Shown: positions 33,769-46,352, counted from the stretch's first letter. The stretch: 64,000 nucleotides of DNA from Zygophlyctis sp. KS116 (GCA_054661495.1 BAAFSQ010000019.1:1-64000), one strand, 5' to 3'. Numbers and translations: made by a program. The notes: generated by a model not told the origin, from the letters alone.

Positions 33769-36700
33769 TTAGGGGTTTCGCCATTTCTTTGAGTGATTCT
33801 CTAGAATTTTAGAATCGGAATTTCTTACATCAACTGTACTGACACCGTCTCTAAATTTTGTTCGGAAAAGGACATTTGCATTATTGAACATTCCATCTTT
33901 GAGCGACACAACAATGAATTGTGATCCTTTAAACCTTGTTCTCAGCAGATTTCCAATGTTTTGAGTATGGGAAAGATCCAATGCAGAGTCCACTTCATCC
34001 AATATATACATAGGGGCAGGCTTAAATTGAAGCAAAGACAATATTAACGAAAGAGCTATCAATGATCTAAAATATAACTATCTAAATATTTACCGCTGCC
34101 CACCACTCAATTCGGTTAAACTTTGCTTCCAAACACCTCCAAGACACACCTTAACTTCTAGTCCTTCAGTTATGTCTTTTCCTTCGATTGGTTCTAGCTT
34201 AGCAGAATTTCCTGGAAGTAAATCACCAAATATATTTCCAAAATCTGTATTTACTTGTCGCCAAGTTTTCATCAAGGCTTCACGCTTATACTCTTCTAAA
34301 GATGAAATTGTTTCCTCAATTTTTTTCTTGTCTTTCTTAACTGTTGAAAACATTTGCTTCAAAGAAGATTCTTTTTTCTCTAACCTTGGCCGTTATTTAT
34401 GAATAACATACCGATCGTATTTTTCCATAACGTCAGAGTCTAAACTTTTACTTAGTTTATGATGAATTTCTTCCATTTGTTGCATTCTTTTCTGACATGT
34501 TTCCATGTTTTGTCCAGAGAAATAGTATTCAGAATCTTTTTTGCCGAAGAGCTGTTTCTGATCTGGGATCCACGGATTATCCTTCAAGAGCGCTGAAATC
34601 TGCCGAGAAGCTATATCTCTATCATTAATTAAATTCTGGCGGTCATGGCCGATCTGTTGAGCTTCTAGTTTGCTGTTTTCAAGCTCCTGTTTTTTAGATT
34701 TCTTTTCTGCCTCAATTTTCGCAATTTCCTTGTCATATGAAGCAATAGCTTTCTTTTCATTCTTCAAATCCTTTTCAGCTCGATCGGATTCAGCTTTGGC
34801 GGTTTCTACTTTATTTTCTAGCACCTTTTTTTCTTCATTGAGAGCTTCAATATTTGCATTTGAAGAGGTTTTTATCTGCCTTAGTGATTTTAATTCTATT
34901 TCGCACTGTTGGAATTCATTTTTCAACAAATCGATTTCAAGTTGAATATTAGATATTGTTGGTCCAGCTTCATTAACTGCCTTTTTTTCTTTAGCGATAC
35001 TACTCTTTAATGACTTAAGCTTCGACTCCTTATTATTGGAAAACTCGTTCATTTCTTTAGTAATTCTTTTACATTCCTTAGATGCATCCGATTGTCGCCT
35101 TTTGATTTCTGTCAATGCTGTCTGCTGATCTTCCAATTGTTTTTTCAATTCCTCGAAATGCTTTATTGCCTGTTAAATATTATTCAAGAACGATTCACCT
35201 GAGCATTTGCGTTGGAAGCTAATCGTTCCTCCAGAAGTTTAAGGGAATGCTCTTTCAGTTCAAGTTTTTGTTCGAGGCTGTAAAAATACTTAGATATGCC
35301 ATCCAATTCATCAAGTTCACGATTACAGGAGTCTAAAAATCTCTGTGTTTCTCGCATCTGGGCTTTGAGGGATCTCAATTCACCAGTTTTTAGTAAAATA
35401 CCACCAGAATTGGATCTAGAGCCGCCCGAAAGATTCCCGGATGGATCGTATGTATCCCCATCCAAAGTCACCGAGCGCATTCGAACATCTTTATGGAATG
35501 TAACAGCTTTTGCAGATGCTGGATCTAATATAAGTACGTTCTGTAACTTACCTTTGCAAATAAGCGTAGACCCAAATATAAAATTCATGGCTGGCGCTAG
35601 CTCATCGTCATATCCTATCAAATGCAATGCAAGATCTACCGCTCCGGGAGCTACCTTTTTAGCAGCTGCAATACGCTTCTGTTAATTTTCTAATAATCTT
35701 ACTTCAGCTTGAACCTTAAATGCTGAAATCTTATTTAAAGGAATGATTGTGACTCTTTTTTTAAGCTGTCCTTTCTGAAGAAGTTGCGTACCAATTACTT
35801 CCGATTCGACGACCACATTGTACAGACGCCCTCCGGCACAAACTTCTAAAGCCACTGCAGAGTTTTTACTGCCTTGAGGAATATCAATTAATTCTGCAAC
35901 CAATCCTTTAACCTTTCTTCTATCAAAATTCGGAGCAGGATCAGAATAATTGAACGAAAGTCCTTGCAAAGACCTTTCTAGGCTTTCTAGATTCTATATT
36001 TAGAGTCGATAAATATACTCTTTCTAAATTATCTAGAATATTTTCATTTTTTAGAATGTTTTCCTTTAACTCTGCTTCCCGAGCACTATTAAAATTCAAA
36101 GACTGAAGTTCCGCCTTTAATTAATAAATCATTATGTAAACCTTTGTATCTGCAATAAGCTTTTTTGATGAACTGATTTCTTTTATCAGACCCTCATTTT
36201 GCTTTTCGGCATTCTGAAGCTTTGGGGCATATGAAGAAATCTCTTTCTTCAAATGATCAATTTTCATTTTAGTCTGTTCAATTTCTGATGCAGCCATACT
36301 TTCAATCTTTTTGGCTTCTATCGATAAAAAAATATCACGAAATACCTTTCAATTGGTCCATATATCCATTATCTTGGCCTTCTGATCCTGCGAGTCCCAC
36401 GGTTAATGTTTCTAGTAATTCTTCTGATTTCTGTAATTCCTTCACCTTTTGTTCATATTCTATTTTGGTTTGGCAAAAGTCAGATTTTCTTTGTTCATAA
36501 ATAGCCATACTCTTATTTCTGTTCTTGTTCAGTTCCTCTTCTTGAGTATCCAATGTAGCTATACAGTTTCTTTCCTCTGATATAGATGCGAGGGTAATAT
36601 CCAGTTTTGTTTGTAATGTAACTACCTCATTTGAACATTCCTTAAATCTAGATTCGAATTCTGCATACTTCCCTCCATTTTTAGACCGTGTTTCAATTGC

Positions 36701-37625
36701 ATCATTGAACTTTGACTCTAAGTCTTCTAAATCCTGGTTCAAATAATCCTGAATACTAATAATTTGGCTGGATCTGGTTTCAAGAGCCATTAAGCCATTC
36801 TCCTTAGCGTTGAATATCTCCTAAAATTTAAATTAACAATCCTACTTCAGCATTTTTAAATTTAAAAGCAGCAATAAACCGTTTCAAATGTCCCAATTCA
36901 TTATCCAATTTCTGATATTCCAAGAATGCTCTCTTTGATTCTCTCAGTTTATTAAACTTTGGCGTGATTTCATTTTCGAGAATCTATGCATTATTAAATT
37001 AAATTACTTTTGTAATTTCTGCCAGCTTTGAATCTTTTTTTTCCATAGTCTTGTGAGCTTTCTCTTTTCTATCTTCAAACATTCGTGTTCCAGCAGCCTC
37101 TTCAATCATTGCAAGTATTTCTGGAGGTTTCATATTTAGCACCTATTGGTTTATTCTATCAGTAATTACTTTTGTAATTTTCCCTTGCATAATTAGAAAA
37201 TGTGGATTATTAACATTTAGACCAACAGAACCAAACAAATTCGCAACATCTTGCTGGTTTTTATTGTGTCCATTAACAATATACTTGTTCCTTCCTCCAA
37301 TAATTATTTGTCGAGTAATAGAAATCTGTTTTGCATTTTCATAACCAATTGGTGATTTTTCTCTATCATCATTATTAAAAACTAGAGTCACTGACGCCTT
37401 GCTTATTCCTGCCTGTCCTTTTTTGTAAACCAAGTCTTGCAGAGAAGTAGCACGAACATGCGCCAATGACGAAATTCCCAAAACAAAACAAATGGCGTCC
37501 AGAATATTAGATTTTCCACTTCCATTGAGTCCTGTAATTGCATTGAATTCTTGGTCCCATCCAGAGACTGACGTTCTTGTTGCATAAGACTTGAACCCGT
37601 CAAGAATGATCTCTTGAATGAACAT
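33769..37625 (-). CDS. SMC2: SMC2, condensin core ATPase subunit
   Basis: Chromosome condensation. Eleven exons in transcript order: 37625-37170, 37142-37008, 36983-36846, 36820-36346, 36317-36142, 36114-36019, 35993-35703, 35678-35199, 35169-34412, 34384-34094, 34066-33769; introns 24-29 bases; 1,197 residues, the normal length. Walker A is GLNGSGKS (residues 32-39), followed by [20 protein letters not shown], typical of SMC2 rather than SMC1/3/4. Two coiled-coil arms flank the hinge ([37 protein letters not shown]). The C-terminal head has LTELSGGQR, split by an intron, then [19 protein letters not shown] (signature plus Walker B) and [19 protein letters not shown]. The tail after DGVSTV is short. 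Confidence 0.97.
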
Positions 37626-37828
37626 CTGCTTCCGAAAGATTAAAAATCCAAATCTGATATATAATTCAACCGCATCGATCCATAATTCAGCTACATAAAG
37701 ACAATTGATGACATTGAAACCGTTCAGAGCAGTATTTGAATTGGTTGAAATTATCCCAAAAACGAATGTCCGAATCTAACGATCAGTAAACTCAACAAAA
37801 GACCAATAAAGGTTTTTGTTCAGGTTAA

Positions 37829-40800
37829 ATGGACTTTTACATTGACAGAGGAGGAACATTTACTGATCTTATTGCTTATGATCCAGACTCGGATAACTTT
37901 ATCACTTTAAAATTGTTGTCTGTAGATCCATTGAATTATCCCGACGCTCCAAGAGAAGGAATAAAACGGATTCTAGAGTCGAAATTTGGGAAAATTAATG
38001 GGCAAGTTCCCACTAAAATGATTAGACGGATCAGAATGGCAACAACTGTGGCTACGAATGCATTATTGGAGAGAAAAGGTCAAAGAGTTGCGCTATTAAT
38101 TACCAGAGGATTTGGAGATGCGTTGGAAATAGGGAATCAGGCCAGACCACTCATCTTTGATCTTGATATCAAATCTCTAGAATTACTCTATGAAAGAGTA
38201 TTACAAGTAGATGAGCGTGTTTTACTCCTTGGCACTATGGATCAAAAGGATGATTCTGATTGTGTAAAAGGTGTTACAGGAGAATGGGTTAAAATCTTAC
38301 AATCTCCATCATTAGATCAGTTAAAACCTCAACTTTTAGAATTAAGAAACTCGGGAATAACGTCAATTGCCATATGTCTTATTCATTCTTTTACTTTTTC
38401 AAAACATGAAATCATGATTGGGGAGCTTTGTAAGGAGATGGGATTTGATCATGTGACATTATCCTCCAAGATAATGCCAATGATTAAATTGATTCCTCGG
38501 TATGATTTATAACCCTTATTTTTAAGAGGTAACTCGGCGTGCGCTGATGCATACTTGACTCCAACGCTACAAGCTTATATATCTAGTTTTTTTTCTGGAT
38601 TTGACTCAGGGATTGACTCGGTAAAGGTAGAATTTATGCAGGTAATGAATTCTTTTGATTTTTAGTCTGATGGAGCTCTCGCTCCTGTTTCTGCTTTTAC
38701 TGGATTTCGTGCTATTTTGTCTGGACCTGCAGGGGGTGATTTATTTTTTCACTCATCTATCAGGAGTTGTTGGATATGCAAAAACATCTTTTCAGTCTGA
38801 TAAAGGTCCGGTAATTGGGTTTGATATGGGTGGGACTTCAACAGATGTTTCACGGTTTGATGGTCAGTTTGATAAGGTCTTAGAAACTACGACAGCTGGA
38901 GTCACTATTCAAGCGCCTCAATTGGATATTCAAACAGTAGCTGCTGGAGGAGGTTCGAGGCTTTTTTTTAGAAATGGAATGTTCTTGGTTGGTCCAGAAT
39001 CTACAGGGGCAGATCCTGGGCCTGTATGTTATAAAAAGGGCGGTGATCTGGCTATTACTGATGCCAACTGTAAAATACTTTCATTTGATTCTTAGTGATT
39101 CTGGGCCGACTTTTACCGGAATATTTTCCCAAAATATTTGGAAAAACTGAAAGGGATCCACTAGATATCAATGCCACAAAAATGGCATTTGATGTTTTAT
39201 CACAAAGTATCAATCTTTATTTAAAGGATACTAATCAAAACCAGTCACTAACAGTGGATGAAATAGCATACGGATTCATTAGAGTTGCTAACGAGGTAGA
39301 TATTTAAACTTTTTCTAAGCCAAGGCAATGTGCCGTCCTATTCGAGCATTAACTCAGAAAAAGGGATATGACACTAGGGATCACATTCTTGCGTGTTTTG
39401 GTGGTGCTGGTGCTCAGCATGCTTGCGCGATAGCAAAGATACTAGGAATTCAATTTATTCTGATACATAAATATAGTGCTGTACTATCTGCATATGGTTT
39501 ATCATTGGCTGATGTAATTCACGAAGTTCAAGAACCTTGCTCTCTGATTCTGGATGATGCAAACTTAACGGAACTAAAACAAAGAATACAGATTCTTACA
39601 GAAATGTGTTCTCAAAAGATCGAATCCATGGGGTCAAGTAAAACTGTAATTTTTGAAATCGTTCTGAATCTGCGGTATGAAGGAACAGACTCTAATGTGA
39701 TGATTCATAAGCCTCTCGACTCTTGGAATTTCAAATCTATTTTTACTGAAAAATATAAAGGCGAATTTGGATTTACTCTTCCCGAACGAGAAGTTTTAGT
39801 AGATGATATTATTATCAAGGGCATTGAAAAATGTATTCATGCCGATGAAAAATTAGGTGTTTATCATGAAATCGATACTATCACTCGCAGGAAAGTATTA
39901 TCGCATCATTCATCACTTATAACCTCTGCTTTTTGGGAAAATGGTCGAATAGATACGCCTGTTTTTGAGCTAAAAAAGTTGAATTTGGGTGATGAAATTC
40001 ATGGACCGGCTTTGATTGTCGAGTCTAAGTCGACAATAACATTAGAGCCTGGCTGCATCGCCCTTATAACAAAGGAGCATGTTGTAATTCAAGTCGGATC
40101 TTCCTCGAAAAAGATAAAATATAGCTGTGATTTGGATCCGATTCAATTAAGCATATTCGGTCATCGCTTTATGAGTATTGCAGGTAAGTGGTTATATTGA
40201 ATGATTTGTAGAACAAATGGGATTCACCCTTCAAAAAACGTCTATCTCAACAAATATAAAAGAAAGATTAGATTTTTCATGTGCTATATTCGGACCTGAT
40301 TCGGGACTGGGTAAATTTTCTTTCTTATGCTAGTTGCAAATGCACCTCACATTCCAGTTCATCTGGGCTCAATGCAAGAAGCCGTAAAATGGCAAATGGA
40401 TTTTCTCAAAGGGGATATCCAAGAAGGTGATGTTTTAGTCACAAATCACCCCGCTGCCGGAGGATCTCACTTGCCAGATATAACAGTTATAACCCCTGTT
40501 TTTGATAATGGATTAATTGTTTTTTTTGTGGCGAGCAGAGGTCATCATGCTGATATAGGAGGCTTGGCAGCAGGATCTATGCCGCCTAACTCAACAGAAT
40601 TATTCCAGGAAGGTGCTGCAATTAAAAGCTTTAAGCTTGTTCGGAATGGCCATTTTGATGAGAAAGGAATTACCGATATTCTATCAGTCGAGCCTTCCAA
40701 ATTCGATGGCTGTAGCGGGACTCGAGCCTTGAAAGATAACATATCAGACCTTAAAGCGCAAGTGGCCGCAAATCATCATGGTATTCTGTTAGTTAAGGCT

Positions 40801-42000
40801 TTGATTAAGGAATATGGTATTTATTAGGAAGAAATAACTGAAGGGATCGACGTAGTGCAAGCATACATGAAACATATTCGCGAAAATGCGGAGACTTGTG
40901 TTAGAGATCTTCTTAAAAAAGTAGCAGCCAATTTGGGAAAGACATTAAAGGGAATAGATTACATGGATGACGGAACTCCAATTTGCCTCACAATTGATAT
41001 AGATACGGAGAAGGGATCTGCGACTTTTGATTTCACTGGGACGGGTGACGAAGTATATGCGAATTGGAATGCACCGAAATCAGTGACTTATTCAGCAATA
41101 ATTTACTGTTTAAGATGCTTAATAAACTTGGAGATCCCTTTGAACCAGGGGGCATTGGTTCCTATTGAAACTATCATTCCAGAAAATAGTATTTTAAATC
41201 CATCTGATGGAGCTGCCGTTGTTGTAAGCTAGTTTACTTTACAAATAGGGTGGGAACGTAATGACTTCACAGCGCCTTTGCGATGTGATTCTAAAAGCAT
41301 TCCAGGCATGCGCCGCAAGTCAAGGCTGCTGCAATAATTTCACTTTTGGAAGAGGTGGAAAGGAAGATAATAGCGTGGATTCATCTGCATTTGGATATTA
41401 TGAAACTATTGGAGGGGGGGCTGGTGCTGGGCCATCGTAAGATTTCTATTGTTTTTAAATTTCTAGATGGCATGGAAAGAGTGGTGTTCATACGTAAGTC
41501 TAAAGATTTATTAATTTTTTAGGCATATGGTATATCAATACATTAAAATATTAGACAAATACTCGTCTGACGGACCCCGAGATTCTTGAACGTCGATACC
41601 CAGTTTACCTGCGTGAATTTGGATTAAGAAGAGGTATTTAATTCTGATCAATTGCTAGGCTCCGGTGGAAGTGGCCTTTATAGAGGTGGTGATGGAATAG
41701 TTCGAGAAATCGAATTCCTGGACCGACTCCATGTTTCAATCTTAAGCGAGCGTCGTGTATTTAGCCCATATGGCCTGAATGGTGGTTGTCAGGGAGAGAA
41801 GGGCGTAAATTATTTGATTAGAAAAGATCCCAAAACAGGAAAGGTTCGTAAAATGAATTTCGGAGGTATCATATTTATATTTTAAATTACTAGGCAAAAA
41901 CTCAACAGTATGTTACCCTGGAGATCGGATCAGAATAGAAACTCCAGGAGGTGGTGGATGGGGTAGAGAAACTTCCAACTCTTCTCAAGGGTTGTCTTGA
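37829..42000 (+). CDS. OPLAH: 5-oxoprolinase (ATP-dependent)
   Basis: Opens 5-oxoproline to glutamate in the gamma-glutamyl cycle. Fifteen exons: 37829-38499, 38527-38641, 38666-38735, 38764-39069, 39096-39295, 39325-40183, 40212-40310, 40334-40816, 40844-41223, 41249-41436, 41467-41493, 41523-41529, 41555-41633, 41659-41865, 41894-42000; frame closes to 1,265 residues (animal enzyme 1,288). N-terminal hydantoinase A part: [54 protein letters not shown]-terminal hydantoinase B part: [59 protein letters not shown]. Exon 12 is a 7-base microexon. The 3' end overlaps the convergent F-box gene by 16 bases. Confidence 0.95.
41523..41529 (+). other. 7-base microexon of 5-oxoprolinase
   Basis: The bases GCATATG sit between a 29-base intron (41494-41522) and a 25-base intron (41530-41554). 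They complete the conserved [13 protein letters not shown] stretch: exon 11 gives H and part of T, the microexon finishes T and adds H-M, and exon 13 starts T-N-T. Skipping it shifts the frame. Confidence 0.85.
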
Positions 42001-43096
42001 TCAAGATCAGTTATTTGAGATTCGGTGGTGCTGTCATCTTCCTCAAAGATATCTTGGACTATATTATCTCCGTCCGGAAGCCATCTAAACAATTACATCT
42101 ATGATAGAACATACCCTCTCCACATTTTCAGCTGGGTTGCCATATGAATATATTCTTGTCCGTGAATATCTTTTTCGCTGATTTCCGGTCCTCCACCGTA
42201 TATTTTGTGAACTCTTGTCCAGTTTTCTTGAGAGAAAATATGAAAATCCACCATTGGCGAAAGATGCGGCATTAATATACCATTCTCCATCAGTATAGAA
42301 TTATCTATAGCTTGAGGAAATGATTCATCCCCAATCAAAAATGATCGCCAAGATCTCCACCAAATCGAAGACACAAAATAAAACGCATCATTCCTTGAAA
42401 GACCATATATACACCTTTCACGTTGTCTTCTTTCATTTTCCTCGATCATGATTTGAATCATTGGATATTGTGATACTATCGGCCTAAGTGCATCTGAAAT
42501 CATCCTTGTGAAATATCTTTCGCAAGGATGAGAGTCAAAACCACCAATCCATTTATTGCATGCATAGCACCACAATTCTAAAGTTTTGATCTTCATTGTA
42601 AGATTATGAATATTCTTGTCCGAATAGTGATAATACGCATGCTTCATAACACCTTTTATCCTAAAAATATAATTAGTATACCTCTTCCACAGCCGATATG
42701 ATAGCATTGAGGAGTTAAGCAAATCCATAAGTCAGGAAGATGAGAGTCGCACTCATTGCATTTCAGATCATTCAAGTCTTTGGGCAAAGATGGCTGAAAA
42801 ATACCCAAGTTTGTAATAGAAAATGTACTGATATGCGGGCAGAGTGGAACTTTAATGTAAAAGAGTTCTTTCCAGGTGAATTCAGGAGTTTTGTAGTGAA
42901 TGCTTTTAAATTTTTTACAGAAAGACTTGTAAATGGAATCTTGTCCGGTCAATGACTGAAACGATTTGGATGTTAAAGTCAGGAATTTGAAATCGGAGGG
43001 AGATAAATATCTAGATTTAGATGGGTTTGATTACTCTGAACAAATCTCAAATAGTATGTCTATCGGCATCAAAGCCAATGTCAAGTATGAATGCAT
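41985..43096 (-). CDS. F-box protein with UBP zinc finger and DUSP domain
   Basis: Exons in transcript order: 43096-43035, 43010-42682, 42652-42115, 42084-41985 (introns 24, 29, 30 bases); 342 residues. Residues about 8-50 read as an F-box (MPIDILFEICSEYLSPSDFK then FLTLTSKSFQSL), formed only after the first splice. Next is a ZnF-UBP finger: CPHIS, CNECDSHLPDLWICLTPQ, HIGCGRG, KHAYYHYSDKNIHNL and ELWCYACNKWIGG, with the zinc Cys/His pattern intact. Then a DUSP-like domain (FYFVSSIWWRSWRSFLIGDE; VDFHIFSQENWTRVHKIYGG). There is no peptidase domain. It may be an SCF substrate adaptor that reads free ubiquitin tails. A second start at ATG 43069 is possible. Exon 1 begins 5 bp after the antiporter stop. 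Confidence 0.75.
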
Positions 43097-43101
43097 TAAG
43101 T

Positions 43102-44733
43102 CTATTCTCTAAGGTTCGTGTCGCTTTCAAGCTTAAAAATCACCGAAGATTTAGAACTTACGGCGTTTCTATCGCTATCTTCATCTACATTAGATACATT
43201 AGTGTTTGACTGATGCTGATTAGAAACTTTTAAATGTGATGAAGTTGCAACACCACCTTGATCGGATGAAATTTCAACTTGAGAAATCACCCTGCTGCCA
43301 GAGTAGGACAAACCTGATTTGATTCTTGTCAAGGGTACCAAAGAAGGTCCAGAAATCATGCTAGAGCTAATTGGTGTATTTTCTGGCCAATGAGGAACTT
43401 CCACTGATCGAGATCTAGACATTGATGTAATTGTAAGAATCGTCATATGAACAAATGGAACCGTTATCCCAAAAGCTATAACACTTACAAAAACAACAAA
43501 CATTATTGTTGGAACAATTGTTGTATTGTCTGGAAGTGCTAAAGCAGCAGCAGACATGTACCATAAGGCACCCACTCCAACAGGACCAAACCATCCCACT
43601 AAAGCTGCATCATGAATAGTGTACAAGGGAGGAATATATTTGTAAAGGGCCAAAATAATTGGAAGTCTTCTTAAAAGTAGAATGCTAATTCCGGTTAAAA
43701 TTAATCTCCAAGCAGGAAGAGTTACAGAATTGAAGTCTGTCCAAGGTAGTGAACTTCCTAATAAATTAATTTCAGAAATATAGTACCAAAATACACAAAA
43801 TAGGTCAAATTTAGTAGATTATCAATAACTTCTTGAACGTGAGCCTCCTCTGTTTCGGCTGTAAACCATCCATCCCATGAGAAAACAAGACCAGCCATAA
43901 AAATAGAAATAAAAGTTGAAAGGTGTAGCATTTGACAAACTCCAACCACAAAAAGCGTTAATGCTATTTCAAAACTTAAGAAATTTTTCTTATCTATCCA
44001 TCCTTCTCTTTCGGAATAGTAAAGCGCCCATCTTGACGCAAGTCCAATAACAGTACCAAAAATTAATGATAATATTAGCTCATACGCTATAATCATGTAG
44101 CCCCATTTTGCAAATGCTTGACCAATATCATACTTATTGAGGTAAACGGAAAGTGCCCACAATGGTAATACAAGCCCGTCATTAGCGGCCGATTCTGCTG
44201 CAAGTAATTGTCTAATTGAAATTGGAATGTGCATATCTGCAAATCGTCCACTAGTGATAGAATTTGCAAGAATTGGATCAGTTGGGCAAGTGCATGCAGA
44301 GAGGATCAATGATTCAACAAAGGGCCTACCCAAGACCAAGTAAAAAATCAACGCACCAGCAAGCCATTTGTAAATAACAACTGGTACTAGAAGAATTGCC
44401 ATACTTTTCCACCTCCTGAGCCAAAACTTTTTAGGAAGAGAAATAGCCGCAGCCATGATCTGAATACAAATTACAATATCAGAAAAAGCAAGATTGATTT
44501 TCTGCTCATCACCCAAGTCAAATGGATTCAGCGCTTTAGCCCCAATAGGCCCAAAGCAAATTCCAATTAAAGTTGCCACAAGCGATTCTGATAAGAATAA
44601 TCTCTCCTTTATAACAAAAGAAACAAAACCTTTCATGAGCTATCGTCATCTTACCAAAAATTAGTATAAATCCCCCAAACAATGCTGACAATACAGAGAC
44701 CTCATTGGTATATGCAGACGCAAAATCTCCCAT
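43102..44733 (-). CDS. NHA1: Nha1/Sod2-type plasma-membrane Na+(K+)/H+ antiporter
   Basis: Exons in transcript order: 44733-44655, 44629-43787, 43757-43102 (introns 25 and 29 bases); 525 residues with about 12 membrane helices and a serine-rich cytosolic tail. The core CTCPTDPILANSITSGRFAD and PISIRQLLAAESAANDGLVL match fungal Nha1/Sod2 exchangers, including the TDP and ESxxNDG motifs that bind cation and proton. This family is a fungal hallmark, so it informs organism placement. The tail (about 110 residues) is shorter than in yeast Nha1. Exon 1 and its upstream region are duplicated at 46610-46933. Confidence 0.9.
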
Positions 44734-44970
44734 TTTAACAAAATCTCAGCCACAGAAACGTTTAAAATTTTTATGTTTTTTAACTGCAATCACTGAAATT
44801 TCATAAATTCAGGAGGCACATAGGATCTGCGGGTCACAGTTGTTAACTCTCTAATCGGACCATTGGATGTGACTTGGGGATGAAGATATTCTCCAAGAAG
44901 ATCTGCGCGGGGTTTAAAAGGCGTGGCTCTTTCAGCCCCTATTAGAGGTTTGTATACGTTTGAGGTGACT
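44647..44970. repeat. 324-bp direct repeat, copy A
   Basis: Identical by eye over its length to 46610-46933 (offset 1,963 bases). It covers 8 bases of antiporter intron 1, all of exon 1, the intergenic space and the last 181 bases of a truncated copy of the gene at 46753-48747. Confidence 0.93.
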
Positions 44971-45085
44971 TTTTCCTTAGTCTGAATACGATCAGACTTC
45001 TCAGCTTATTTTTTTCCGGCTTTAGATGGACTAGAACCTGTATGATTTTTTAATTTCTCAAACATTTGCTCAATGAGATATTACT
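44790..45085 (-). pseudogene. collapsed remnant of the gene now at 46753-48747
   Basis: The last 60 codons (ending SYVPPEFMKFQ) are identical to those of the intact gene because they lie in the 324-bp repeat. Upstream of 44970 only short islands remain, in the same order but with large deletions between them and a stop: fragments equivalent to SDRIQ (near 44985), SSPxxAGK (near 45020) and the segment around 45040-45085. It is clearly a degenerated duplicate. Confidence 0.75.
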
Positions 45086-45215
45086 GATTGCTATTAGCTA
45101 AAAATGTGGTATATTATTGATAACTGTTCAACCGCTGGAATAGAATGTTGTCCGAACTCCATCACCCAAGACATAACTTCGATTAGAACCCTCTTAACAC
45201 TTGTCAAATTAGCTA

Positions 45216-46352
45216 ATGCTAGGCATTGATTTCTCAGTTTTCAAGGAGTTCTTACCTCTGCTAACTATTGGAGGAGCCACAGTTTCAGCTGCAGGTTTGA
45301 TACCTCGGATCGGCCCAGGAAGAGCAATTTGGATTGGAATTCGCTCTCGTTTTGCAAGAAAGCCAGAACCTTTATCTATTCGTTCTGAAGAGATCGCTGA
45401 AATTAAGAGCATGCTTTTGAGAAAAAAATTCAATGAAACTTATTTGGTTGTTACTGGTGAAAAGGGAGTTGGAAAGACTTGCTTGCTCAATACTGTCTTG
45501 AACAAGACTCCAGGAGTAATCAGAGTCAGTGTTTCGCCAAAGGATGATGAACACACAATTATCAGGAATACTCTTTTGGAATTGACTGGAATTAAATTTG
45601 ATTTTGTACCTCCTTATGCCAGTGCGAAAAGACTTATATTTTGGTACCGGTTCTTTACCTTAAAGCGTTCTCCAATTGTTGTCATTAATGCAACTGAGAG
45701 AACAGCCGGGAAAGACTTTGCTAGCATAACCGGCGCTGTTCGTATACTGGTAGAAGATTACAGGCTACGTGTTGTTGTTGATGTCTCACCGAATTCTCTA
45801 GATGAATCACTTTTGTGGAAAACTAGGCCGATTGTATTTAATATCAAGCCAATGAAAAAGGAAATGATTTGTCAAATGGAACAACTGCAAGATCTGTTCA
45901 AATATATTCAAATGGCTGGTTTAGAACATACAGTTTTCGCTGTTCTTGGTGGAATACCCTCTCGCTACAATGCACTTTGGGAGGATGTCCAAACTAAATT
46001 GGAAAATGGTGAAGATCCTAGAGAAATTATTGGAAGGTTCTTGTGTGATAAGATATATGCCGCAATCCAAAGTGTCAGGAAATCTAGGAGAGAGCAAAGA
46101 TATGGCTGAAATAATCAAATTGTTTGACAAGGACAAAAAATTCATTCTGAGTGATACCATAGACTTAAATAACCTAAAGCGATCTACTCCTGATAAAGTC
46201 TTTCGTGAAGTTAAACAAGATAGTTCTTCTGTTCTCATCCCAGCAACCAATGCAATTGGAGTTGTTCTGCAGCATGGATTGTTCTGCAGCATGGTCTTAC
46301 CAGTGAGCCATCTTTGGATCAGCTTGAAAAGTTACTCAAAAATAAGCAATAA
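45216..46352 (+). pseudogene. P-loop ATPase gene, frameshifted
   Basis: The first 298 codons are open: a hydrophobic N-terminal segment (FLPLLTIGGATVSAAGLIP), a Walker A motif GEKGVGKT (residues 81-88), and a STAND/AAA-like ATPase body with SPIVVINATERTAGKDFA (Walker B region) and LRVVVDVSPNSLDESLLW (sensor-like). Near 46090-46098 the frame shifts by one base; coding continues in another frame (ESKDMAEIIKLFDKDKKF, then RSTPDKVFREVKQDSSSV). At 46262-46294 a 17-base tandem duplication shifts it again before a natural-looking end at 46352. A 28-base alternative intron could bridge the first shift, but not the second. I recall similar P-loop families in zoosporic fungi, sometimes linked with effector-like genes; that is memory, not a search. 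Confidence 0.65.
46262..46294 (+). repeat. 17-bp tandem duplication that breaks the P-loop ATPase frame
   Basis: The 16-base string TTGTTCTGCAGCATGG occurs at 46262 and again at 46279, a period of 17. Since 17 is not a multiple of three, the C-terminal frame is lost. It looks like a recent replication slip. Confidence 0.85.

Noticed and set aside
40817-40827. 11-base GT-AG intron in 5-oxoprolinase
   Set aside because: A 27-base intron to 40843 uses the same donor and restores the conserved [10 protein letters not shown], while 11 bases would leave non-homologous residues.
46076-46091. 14-16-base intron bridging the first frameshift of the P-loop ATPase
   Set aside because: Shorter than any supported intron here, and it cannot repair the second lesion, so pseudogene status is simpler.
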